The notes under the pieces: generated by a model | Seen by the model: only the letters and a program-made list of their open reading frames with translations | The model's database searches: none | What the model was told of the DNA's origin: nothing | Shown here: in pieces, positions 1 through 7,500 of the stretch | Numbering within the stretch: the first letter of the stretch is position 1 | Layout: the number at the start of each line of letters is the position of its first letter | Position numbers and translations under genes: made by a program | Origin: Phycisphaerales bacterium | Lineage (GTDB): Bacteria; Planctomycetota; Phycisphaerae; SM23-33 | DNA length: 11,051 nt | Assembly (NCBI GenBank): GCA_003153915.1 | Contig: PMBX01000053.1 | Location: 1,058-12,108, forward strand | Direction of reading: 5' to 3'

Positions 1-761
1 CCCGCCGCCGTCGTGTCCACCACCGAAACCTTGTAGGCGGGCACGGTGTAGAAATGTTCGTCGGCCGTCACAACCATCGACCCACGGTGGCCCAGCTTCA
101 ACACAGCCGCCGACGCGCCGCGCGCGATGAGGTCGCAGGCCACCAACTTGTCGCACCATTCCTCCCCGGCGGCCCGGCCTGTGATTTGCTCGGCCTCGCT
201 GACGTTGGGGGAGATGATATCCACCCGGAAAAGTTCCTCGGGCAGTTTCTTGGGCGCCGGCGCGGGGTCCAGGATGATCTTGCAACCATTGCGGCGGGCC
301 AGGTCGATGGCCGCCCGGACCGTCGGCAGGGTCAACTCCAGTTGCAGCACCACCACCCGCGCGCCTTGGAAGGCATCCTGGGCGGCAAAGAGGTCATCGG
401 GACTCAGGCGGTGGTTGGCCCCGCTGGCGACGACGATGGAATTTTCGCCCTTGGCGTCAACGATAATCATCGCCACGCCGGTGGGCGAGTCGGGGCTGGC
501 CTGGATATGCGAGCAGTCGATCCCCTCGCTTTTCATCCCGGTAAGCAACTGTTCACCAAAGGCGTCGCGTCCCACGCAGCCGATCATCCGGCAGGCGCCG
601 CCCAGCCGGGCAACGGCAACGGCCTGATTGGCGCCTTTGCCTCCCGGATATGTGGCGAAACCGCTGCCCAGGACCGTCTCGCCGCCGGCGGGGATATGTG
701 GGCTGCGTACCACCAGGTCCATGTTGATCGACCCGACGACCAGGATGCATGGCTTTTCCAT
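1..761 (-). CDS. rbsK: Ribokinase (PfkB-family sugar kinase), 3' end outside window
   Basis: Ribokinase phosphorylates D-ribose with ATP to ribose 5-phosphate in the cytoplasm, feeding the pentose phosphate pathway. Reading the minus strand from ATG at 761-759 gives 253 codons without a stop up to the edge. Visible family features are the N-terminal GSINMD strand (residues 10-15), the first PfkB signature GGKGANQA (40-47), LDPAPA (164-169), PNVSEAE (185-191), and DTTAA at the very end (249-253), which opens the second PfkB signature. The catalytic Asp of that motif (DTTAAGD) falls just outside. E. coli RbsK has 309 residues, so roughly 55 are missing. The start is supported by GGAG on the minus strand (plus-strand 768-771), 6 bases upstream. 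It is transcribed divergently from the operon at 911 and shows no obvious functional link to it. Other PfkB sugar kinases are possible, but the N-terminal motif favours ribokinase. Confidence 0.9.
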   Translation of the reverse strand, partial: MEKPCILVVGSINMDLVVRSPHIPAGGETVLGSGFATYPGGKGANQAVAVARLGGACRMIGCVGRDAFGEQLLTGMKSEGIDCSHIQASPDSPTGVAMIIVDAKGENSIVVASGANHRLSPDDLFAAQDAFQGARVVVLQLELTLPTVRAAIDLARRNGCKIILDPAPAPKKLPEELFRVDIISPNVSEAEQITGRAAGEEWCDKLVACDLIARGASAAVLKLGHRGSMVVTADEHFYTVPAYKVSVVDTTAA

Positions 762-800
762 TCCCGACTCCGATCTGATCTGTGGCTAGGCGCGAGCTTA

Positions 801-809
801 TGCTATCAT
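801..809 (+). promoter_or_regulatory. Candidate extended -10 promoter for the six-gene operon
   Basis: TGCTATCAT matches the extended -10 pattern (TG, one base, then TATCAT, five of six to TATAAT). No convincing -35 lies at the usual distance, which extended -10 promoters can tolerate. Transcription would begin near 815, leaving a leader of about 95 bases before the ATG at 911. A second possible plus-strand -10, TATAGT, lies at 825-830. The call rests on motif likeness only, and sigma-factor preferences in this organism are unknown. Confidence 0.3.
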
Positions 810-822
810 GTGCCCCGCCAGG

Positions 823-828
823 AGTATA
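823..828 (-). promoter_or_regulatory. Candidate -10 for the divergent ribokinase gene
   Basis: The minus strand reads TATACT here, one mismatch from TATAAT, about 60 bases upstream of the ribokinase start. No good -35 is seen 16-18 bases further upstream. It lies within 25 bases of the plus-strand candidate -10, so the two promoters, if real, would overlap back to back and might share regulation. Confidence 0.25.
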
Positions 829-910
829 GTGGCCACACCGCCGGCCGGAGCGCGTGACACCGGCCTGGCTTTAAGGCCCGTCTCCACAACCGCGCGGACG
901 CGATTGAACA

Positions 911-1822
911 ATGCCTTCGCCCCTTCAACGAATCTGCTGGCAGGGAATACAGTTCGACCACCCCGCCGATTGGGAACTGACGCGGTTTTCCGGACCGGGG
1001 GAAAGCGGCCGATGCCTCCTGGCCGACCGGTTTTTTCAGCGGCTGGACATTCATTGGCAGGCCCTCAACTTCGCCCCACAGCTCGATCTGCTCATCGAAA
1101 AGTACCGCAAGAATGAAACGGAGGACAGCCGCTCCGTGCCCCTGGAAGGCTGCCCAGCCCCCTGGCGGGGCCTTCTGAGGCGGACGCCCAAGGGTAATTT
1201 CATCCAGGCCGCCAGGACGTTCCCCCAACAACAAATGCTGGTGGAGGCCACCATCGTCTGGCCGGATACCCGGCAGGTGGAATTGGAACGGGCGATTCTC
1301 GCCTCCGTCACCTTAATGCCACCAGGACCGGCGAGACTTTGGCAGGCCATGGGCATCTCGGCGACAATACCCACGGATTACCAATTGCGTAGCGTCTCCA
1401 CCAAGGTCGGGCGCATCCGATGGGAGTTCGTCGCGGGGAAAAATATTTTGCCGCGAATCGCCGTGGAGCGTATCGCCATGCCGGAATTCTGGCTGAAAGG
1501 CCCGCTGCGCGACTGGCTGGCGAAGGAACTGCCCCCCCGCCACGAGCTGAAACGCCAGGAGTTGGCTATCTGGGGCAACCACCGGGGAGAGCAGTTGATC
1601 TGCCGTTCCTCGGCCGGTACACTGGCCCGGCTGCGAGGCCGCTGGCGGATGAGACTGGACATGGCCTGGCAATGCGAGCTTGAGAACCGCGTTTATCACC
1701 TGGAATTCGAAAAACTTTCCGCCGACGGCGACCTGGTTCTGCCGGAGCTGCTAGCAGTTCATTGCTGCCGGCAGGGGCCGGCCTTCGACAGCGCGTCGCG
1801 TCGCGAGCGACCAACCCGATGA
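911..1822 (+). CDS. Unknown protein with probable internal duplication, first gene of operon
   Basis: I do not recognise this 303-aa protein. It has no signal peptide and no membrane segment, so it is probably cytoplasmic. Two halves look alike: residues 12-135 begin GIQFDHPADWEL and end in a strand-rich stretch (MLVEATIVWPD followed by VELERAILASVTL); residues 148-286 begin GISATIPTDYQL and end in RLDMAWQCELENRVYHLEFEKL. The pattern of an opening P-x-D-[WY]-x-L and closing beta strands recalls Mog1/PsbP-like or DUF1795-like folds, but that is only a resemblance. Seven cysteines are scattered, with a CC pair at 285-286. An in-frame TGA at 905-907 makes ATG 911 the earliest ATG; its Shine-Dalgarno is weak. 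The stop overlaps the next start (ATGA at 1819-1822), tying it to the PqqD-like gene. A sensor or adaptor role is possible but unproven. Confidence 0.75.
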   Translation: MPSPLQRICWQGIQFDHPADWELTRFSGPGESGRCLLADRFFQRLDIHWQALNFAPQLDLLIEKYRKNETEDSRSVPLEGCPAPWRGLLRRTPKGNFIQAARTFPQQQMLVEATIVWPDTRQVELERAILASVTLMPPGPARLWQAMGISATIPTDYQLRSVSTKVGRIRWEFVAGKNILPRIAVERIAMPEFWLKGPLRDWLAKELPPRHELKRQELAIWGNHRGEQLICRSSAGTLARLRGRWRMRLDMAWQCELENRVYHLEFEKLSADGDLVLPELLAVHCCRQGPAFDSASRRERPTR

Positions 1823-2220
1823 AGCCATCGCGACAAAAAGAGTTGCACAGTCCGGTTACGGCGGTTACTTTCCTTCGCGCCGTACCGTACGTGAACCGTG
1901 CAATGGAGATCACCCGAAGACCTGACGGCGGTGCATTGGTGGCGATACCCATCCCCAGGCCCAAACTGATCTTCCCGCCCTTGAGCTGGATATTTCCGGT
2001 TTCCTCGCACCGTCGCGTGGAGCTGGAGCCTCTAGGGACGGTGGTGCTGGACCTCTGCGACGGCAGGCGGACCGTCGAGGGGGTCATCGAAAAATTCGCC
2101 GCCGATCATAAGCTGTCGTTCCGGGAGGCACAGTTATCCATCAGCGAATTCCTCCACCAGTTGGTTGCCCGCGGACTGGTGGCCATCGTCGGGGGCGGTA
2201 AGGTTTCCCAATCGACATGA
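1819..2220 (+). CDS. PqqD-like protein
   Basis: A 133-aa soluble protein. Residues about 65-123 match the PqqD family (PF05402) pattern: HRRVELEPLGTVVLDLCDG, then RTVEGVIEKFA, then a helix ending FLHQLVARGLVAI. The core LDLCDGRRTVEGV is the most diagnostic part. PqqD folds bind leader peptides and present them to radical-SAM enzymes in PQQ and RiPP biosynthesis; many stand-alone homologues have no known function. The start is placed at ATG 1819, which overlaps the preceding stop by four bases; an upstream in-frame ATG at 1762 would lie wholly inside the previous gene and add 19 residues (MLPAGAGLRQRV...) unlike the family. The N-terminal 30 residues (MKPSRQKELH...) are longer than in classical PqqD. 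The stop overlaps the permease start (ATGA, 2217-2220). No radical-SAM enzyme or precursor peptide is in the window, so the partner here is unknown. Confidence 0.75.
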   Translation: MKPSRQKELHSPVTAVTFLRAVPYVNRAMEITRRPDGGALVAIPIPRPKLIFPPLSWIFPVSSHRRVELEPLGTVVLDLCDGRRTVEGVIEKFAADHKLSFREAQLSISEFLHQLVARGLVAIVGGGKVSQST

Positions 2221-3788
2221 AGACCATCGAAGTCAAGGACCAGGTCCGTCTGCCGCTGTCCCGCTGCGTGGAGCTGGTGCTCAGCGGCGTGAAGTTCCGT
2301 CTCTTTCGCGCGTCGATCACCGTGACGATCATCTCCCTGGCCGGGGCGTTCCTGATGACCATCCTGGGCGAGGGGCTTATCGCCCGGCGGGTCGCCGGAG
2401 ACATCGAGTCACACATCGCTCCGCGCAGGGCTTTGTCATTCTGGGTCACGCGGATTTCCGTACCCATGTCTTCCCCGCAACTGGTGAGGGAACTGGCCAA
2501 GACCCAGGCCGGTGACGACCGTTGGCGGGAGTTCGCCGCCTGGGGCCATCTTAGCGACGCGCAACTGTCGCAACTGGCGGGCGTGGCCAGGCGGCAGGTG
2601 ATCTACGAAGCCTATTTCGAGGACTTGGGCGAGGGGCAGCGACGGCCTCTGGTGGGCAGGATTCAGGGCGAGCAGATATTCGCCTCCCTCCAAGACCCCG
2701 CCAGGCTGTCGGCTTTCAAGGATGTCCTGCGGACCATGTCTCGTCAGCTTCCCACCCCCGTGGCGGAACTGGAGACCTTCCTGCGGGACTGGCAGGCCGC
2801 CGGAGAGCTTAACCTCGCCATCCTGGAGGGCAACGCCCGAGCCGTTGAAGGCGTGCGGAAAACCTATACCAAGGACTTCGACCCGCAGCTAATACTGGCC
2901 GAGTCGGACGATAGCCTGCCCAAAACACTTGGTACGATGGGATTTTCTCTGCCCGCGCGGGATCTGCCCGTGGTGCGCGAGCAGGCGCAGCTCAGCCTCG
3001 ACGCCAAGCGGCTGGCCGGCCTGCTAAGCGAACCAGTCTCCGAAACGGCGGCAGCAGCCGAAAAGAACGCGGGCAGCACCAAGGAACCCACCGACGATTC
3101 CTCCGCGGCCGGGGCCCGCCAGACCACCAAGGTACTGGTGAAAAACCTTCTAGCCCGCCGATTGGACGTTGACATCGCCGCCGTGACCGTCCCGATGTTT
3201 TACCAGGAGGTAAAATCCTCCGCCGGATCGGCCTGGCTGGTCGAACAGATCGGCAAGGGCCGCTTGGGCGGTCTGACGGACAACCGCATCCGCCAAGTGG
3301 CGCAGTATGCCCTGGACCAGAGTAAATTGGAGACCGTGGAGGTCAGCGTCTCCCAGGTGGCCGAGGGCGGAGGGTTCATGGGACTCAATCCCCGCACGCT
3401 GGCGCTGATCGCGGTCAGCTTTTTCGTTTGCATCGTGGGCATCGCCAACGCCATGTTAATGAGCGTCACGGAGCGATTCCGCGAGATCGCCACGATGAAA
3501 TGCCTGGGCGCCACCGACGGATTCATCATGATTAATTTCATTCTGGAATCCATCATGCAGGGCATCGCCGGTGGAATCATCGGCGTGATTCTGGGATTCC
3601 TGCTGGGCACGTTGCGGGCCTGGAGCAGCTACGGATGGATGGCGCTGGCCAACTATCCGGCGGCCAACCTCGCCCAGGCCGCGGTTGTGGCGCTGGTGGT
3701 CGGCGTGATTATTTCGGCGATGGCGGCGGTATATCCCGCTTACGTGGCGGCCAGGCTGGCCCCGATGGAGGCCATGCGGATTGAATAA
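2217..3788 (+). CDS. FtsX/MacB-type ABC transporter permease
   Basis: A 523-aa inner-membrane permease. One membrane segment lies at residues about 32-52, followed by a long extracytoplasmic domain (about 55-390), then three segments near 393-413, 443-466 and 484-505. This is the four-helix FtsX/MacB/LolC layout. The FtsX domain (PF02687) is clear in NAMLMSVTERFREIATMKCLGAT (411-433) and the closing YPAYVAARLAPMEAMRIE. The extracytoplasmic domain is larger than usual (about 335 residues) and has a low-complexity Ala/Ser/Glu-rich linker at 275-302. Such permeases do not form a substrate channel; they transmit ATP-driven movement across the membrane to extract lipoproteins, push substrates outward or control periplasmic enzymes. 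The start overlaps the PqqD-like stop by four bases; the stop overlaps the ATPase start by eight. Its likely partners are the ATPase at 3781 and the second permease core at 4583. The substrate cannot be read from sequence. Confidence 0.88.
   Translation: MKTIEVKDQVRLPLSRCVELVLSGVKFRLFRASITVTIISLAGAFLMTILGEGLIARRVAGDIESHIAPRRALSFWVTRISVPMSSPQLVRELAKTQAGDDRWREFAAWGHLSDAQLSQLAGVARRQVIYEAYFEDLGEGQRRPLVGRIQGEQIFASLQDPARLSAFKDVLRTMSRQLPTPVAELETFLRDWQAAGELNLAILEGNARAVEGVRKTYTKDFDPQLILAESDDSLPKTLGTMGFSLPARDLPVVREQAQLSLDAKRLAGLLSEPVSETAAAAEKNAGSTKEPTDDSSAAGARQTTKVLVKNLLARRLDVDIAAVTVPMFYQEVKSSAGSAWLVEQIGKGRLGGLTDNRIRQVAQYALDQSKLETVEVSVSQVAEGGGFMGLNPRTLALIAVSFFVCIVGIANAMLMSVTERFREIATMKCLGATDGFIMINFILESIMQGIAGGIIGVILGFLLGTLRAWSSYGWMALANYPAANLAQAAVVALVVGVIISAMAAVYPAYVAARLAPMEAMRIE
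3767..3771 (+). promoter_or_regulatory. Shine-Dalgarno that supports a TTG start for the ABC ATPase
   Basis: GGAGG lies 9 bases before TTG at 3781. The next in-frame ATG (3901) is inside the first conserved strand region of the ABC domain and would remove RTRNLRKSYR, so the rare TTG start is the best choice. Confidence 0.6.
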
Positions 3789-4590
3789 GCCCACCCCCGC
3801 CAACCAGACCCAAGCCCAGGCGCATCTCCCGGTTGCCCGGCCCGACGACAAGGAGCGCGCGGTCATCATCCGCACGCGGAACCTTCGCAAGTCCTATCGC
3901 ATGGGGCAGGTGGTCACGGAGGCCCTGCGTGGCATCGACGTGGAACTCTACCGCGGGGAATTTATCTGCGTGATGGGTCCCAGCGGGTCCGGCAAGAGCA
4001 CATTCTTCAACATGGTCGGCGGGCTGGACTCACCCACCTCCGGACGGGTTTTCATCGACGAGGTGGACGTCGCCCAGCTCAGCGCGGTGGAACTGGCCTT
4101 CCTGCGTTGCCGCAAGATCGGATACATCTTCCAGACCTACAACCTGGTGCAATATCTCACGGCGCTGGAGAACGTAACCGTGCCTATGGCCTTCGCGGGA
4201 GTTTCGGGAGACGAGGCCCGCCAGAGAGGCTTGGCCCTGCTGGACCTGGTTGGCCTCAAGGAGCGATGGTTCCACAAGCCCATCGAGATGTCCGGCGGCC
4301 AGCAGCAGCGCACGGCCATCGCCCGCTCGATGTCCAACAACCCCGCGATCCTCCTGTGCGACGAGCCGACGGGCAACCTGGACCTGCGGACCGGTTCGGA
4401 GATTCACCAGATTCTCAAGCGGCTCAACAAGGAGCGCGGCGTGACCATTATCTGCGCCACGCACGACCACCGCCTCATCAGCATGGCCGACCGGATCATG
4501 TGGATTCGCGACGGCCAGGTGGAGCGCATCGTCAACCGTTCCGAGGTCACCGTGGAGACCGGGTCCATCGAAGGGCAGGAGAATGAGTAG
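3781..4590 (+). CDS. ABC transporter ATP-binding protein, LolD/MacB type
   Basis: A 269-aa cytoplasmic ATPase with all motifs intact: Walker A GPSGSGKST (66-74), Q-loop Gln at 118 (YIFQTYNL), signature MSGGQQQR (170-177), Walker B ILLCDEP (190-196; Asp194, Glu195), D-loop GNLD (198-201) and switch His228 (ATHDH). The FQTYNLVQYLTALENV stretch and the TGNLD context are typical of the LolD/MacB/FtsE-like subfamily, which pairs with FtsX-fold permeases. It should dimerise and drive the two permease cores encoded on either side. It is longer than LolD (about 230 aa) at both ends: a 27-residue N-terminal tail and a tail after the H-loop region ending in acidic residues. It starts with TTG, overlapping the upstream stop by eight bases, and overlaps the downstream gene by eight bases. 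Exact substrate and subfamily name are not assignable, so no gene symbol is given. Confidence 0.93.
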   Translation: MNKPTPANQTQAQAHLPVARPDDKERAVIIRTRNLRKSYRMGQVVTEALRGIDVELYRGEFICVMGPSGSGKSTFFNMVGGLDSPTSGRVFIDEVDVAQLSAVELAFLRCRKIGYIFQTYNLVQYLTALENVTVPMAFAGVSGDEARQRGLALLDLVGLKERWFHKPIEMSGGQQQRTAIARSMSNNPAILLCDEPTGNLDLRTGSEIHQILKRLNKERGVTIICATHDHRLISMADRIMWIRDGQVERIVNRSEVTVETGSIEGQENE

Positions 4591-7500
4591 GTTTTACCGG
4601 ACCATACTGGCGGGCTGCCTTCTGGCGGCCGTCTCGGCCGGCCGGTCGGCCGCGGAGCTTTCGTCGGAAGCCTTTCTGGCGGACCTCCAGGCCCTGACAT
4701 CCCGTCCTCACCGCCTGGCCGGAAGGAGCGACGGGAGCCTTGCGGCGGCCAATTACATTTACGACCGCCTGGCGGCAATGGGATTCACCCAGGATGAATT
4801 ATTCCGCCAGGAGTTCCCGCTGGTCCAATCCACCACGACGTTCTGCCACCTGATCGTCGATGGCAACAGCTACGACATCCAGGCGATGCGCCCAAACATG
4901 CTCCAGGCGTCGATCACGCCCGCCGAGGGCCTGAGCGGTTCGACCATCTATGTCGGCCGCGGAGAGACGCCCGATTACGATTCGGTCTTTCCCGAAGGCA
5001 AGATCGTGGTCCTGGACCTGGACTGCGACGCCAACTGGATCAACGCCTTCGCCTTCGGGGCCAAGGCCGTTCTTTTCGTCGCCCCTTCCGGACCGTCGCC
5101 GAACCTGCGGGCCTTGCAACATGTCAACGTGCCCGCCAACCTGCCTCGGTTCTATATCTCCAGGCAACTGGCCGACCAGTTGGGCCTGGCGGGCAAGGGA
5201 AAATCGCGTGAAATCAAGATCGTCTCCGCCTGCCAGTGGGACGAGCTTCGCGGCCGCAACGTGGTGGCTGTGGTCCGCGGCGAATCGGCTGTTTTCGACA
5301 AGGACCGCCCCCCCCAGGCCATCGTGCTGGCTGCCCCGCTGGACAGCTACTCGGAAGTGCCCGAGATTTCCCCTGGCGCTCGTGACGCCGCCAACTGCGC
5401 CGCTCTGCTTCAGCTCGCCCAGTACCTGCGGGAACATCGTCCCAAGCGGGACGTGATCCTCTGTTTCTTCGACGGCCAGACCCTCAACCACATGGGCGCG
5501 CGGGCCTTTTATGGAGCGCTCTATCGGCGGATGGATAAGAACAAGCTTGCCGACATCACGCTCGATGAACGCCTCGCAGACCTCCAGAAGGAAACCGCCT
5601 ACTTCAAGCAGGTCCTGGCCATCTTCGAGCAGCCGGAGCTGTTCTCGAGCGAAACCAACAACATGAAGTACCACGACGACGCGGTGCGGATGCTCCGCGA
5701 CGAGGCCAGGACCATTTCCAACGACTTCCTGGAGAAAATCAGTCCCATACGGATTTTGCGGGGACAACTGGATCTGAAGCTCGCTGCCGCCCGCAAGGAC
5801 CTGGAAAATCAAGCCCTGGAGGAAGCCCCCAGGCAGGCCCTCCAGGCCAAGGCCGACGATCTCCAGCGACAGATCGACGACATGAAAAAGCGGATCGATA
5901 CCCTCGACGGCGCCGACATGGGCTGGAATGCCGTCCAGCGAGACATCCACAAGGGACAAGTAACCGATAACACCCGAAACCGCATCGCCCGGTTGACGGA
6001 AGTGGGAAGGAACCTCTGCAAGAGGCGGCTGGAGGAACTGGCGCGGCTGACGGCGGAGACCCAGGCCAACATTCGGTTGTACGACGCTATCGGCCCCAAG
6101 AAGAACATGATCGTCCTGCATTGGTCCCTCAACCTCGGCGACGCGCGCAGCCGCTGGACGGTCATCCACGGAGACGATTCGGCGGTGCTGGACCAGGACC
6201 TTCCGGGCAATTATACCCCGATCTTCAAGGTCATGCGGGCGGCGGCCAAGGCCCTGGCTGCGCCGGTGAGCGATTTCGACTCGCGTGCGATTTCTCCCGC
6301 ATACGAGAACCGCACCTTCGCCCCGGGCAAGTTCGTCGACAGCGGCGCCGTCGCGAGGTGGTTCGCCCTGTTCAACCTTTCGATCATGACCGTGCTGGAC
6401 CCGCTGCCTCGCCAGGGCCTGCCAACCGACACCTTGGAGGCGTTGAACTGGAAGGCGATGTTCGCCCAGACCGCCCAGGTGGCCCCGTTCGTCAAGCGAC
6501 TGGCCGACGAGGCTGGGATGAACCTGCCCCCCAAGACGCGACCCGACGCCGCTTTCGGCGACGCCACATGGAACGGCGTCAAGAGCAACGGCGCGCAGAT
6601 CCGTCGTGCCGGCATGGCCGGGGCCGTCCGCGCCCAAGACGTCCGCGACGCTTTCCTGGCCGTTATGCGGCAAGGCGGATGGAACGACCCCATGTTGTCG
6701 ATCTGGACTTCGCCCCCTGGATTTGTCGACCTGCTTTTCTACAAGACCAACATCAACGGCGTGTACGAACCGGGACCGTATTCCCAAACCGCCTACCGGA
6801 ACTTCGTGATCGTCGCGGCGCTGTTCGACCGGGTTCCCGTCGGCGATGCCGAGGTGCCCGATGTCTTCCGCAGCACGGGGCTGATCGCGTCGATCTCCAG
6901 CGGGGACCGTTCCGCGGCGACGACGGACTTGTCCAAGGCGTCCATGAACGTTTTTGACACCGTTTTCAAGACTTTCGTTGGTTACGCCAACAACCGAACC
7001 GCCTCGACGCTGACGATGCGAGCCTTGTCAACGGCGGCGTTCCCACGGGACCGGCAACAGAGCTGCGAGTGGGGCAACGTCATCACTCCTTACGCCCCCA
7101 CCGACGCGGCGCGACTGAAGTTGTTCAGCTCCCAGGGCCTGGTGATTCTCAAGAACGTCCTGGACACGGACGGCTATCAGGGGCGAGGCATCCCGCTCAA
7201 CGATCCTTTCGATCACCCAGTCTGCCAACCCACCAGCGCACACGACTTGCGGATTCTCAACGCCTACCGCCTCAAACTGTTGCGAGAGGTGCGAATCCAC
7301 CAGGAATCGCTGGAGATTCTGACGGGACGGGCCGAGGACCTCGAGACCGACGCCGAGGCCCATAAGGCACAGACCGGTATCGATCAGTATTACGGTTCCC
7401 TCGCTGCCGCCACAGCCTTTTCCCGGCAGGTCTACGGCCCGCTTCGCGGGGTTATGAACGACCTTGTGACAGCGGTGGTTCTGCTGCTGTTGCTGGCGAT

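Noticed and set aside
54..857. Plus-strand open frame of 267 codons at the left end
   Set aside because: It is antisense to the ribokinase gene, which has clear PfkB motifs and a good ribosome binding site; the translation has no family features.
1762..1818. Upstream in-frame ATG that would lengthen the PqqD-like protein by 19 residues
   Set aside because: It would overlap the previous gene by 61 bases and add a basic, unconserved stretch; ATG 1819 gives the four-base overlap seen elsewhere in the operon.
5315..5518. Active M28 aminopeptidase
   Set aside because: The domain aligns with the family, but His, the Glu-Glu pair and probably the late His ligand are replaced, so peptidase activity is not supported.
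4799..6787. Long open frame of 662 codons on the minus strand, opposite the giant gene
   Set aside because: It is fully antisense to a gene with clear domains, its translation is rich in Arg, Gly, His, Val and Gln as expected for a GC-rich shadow frame, and it has no recognisable motif.
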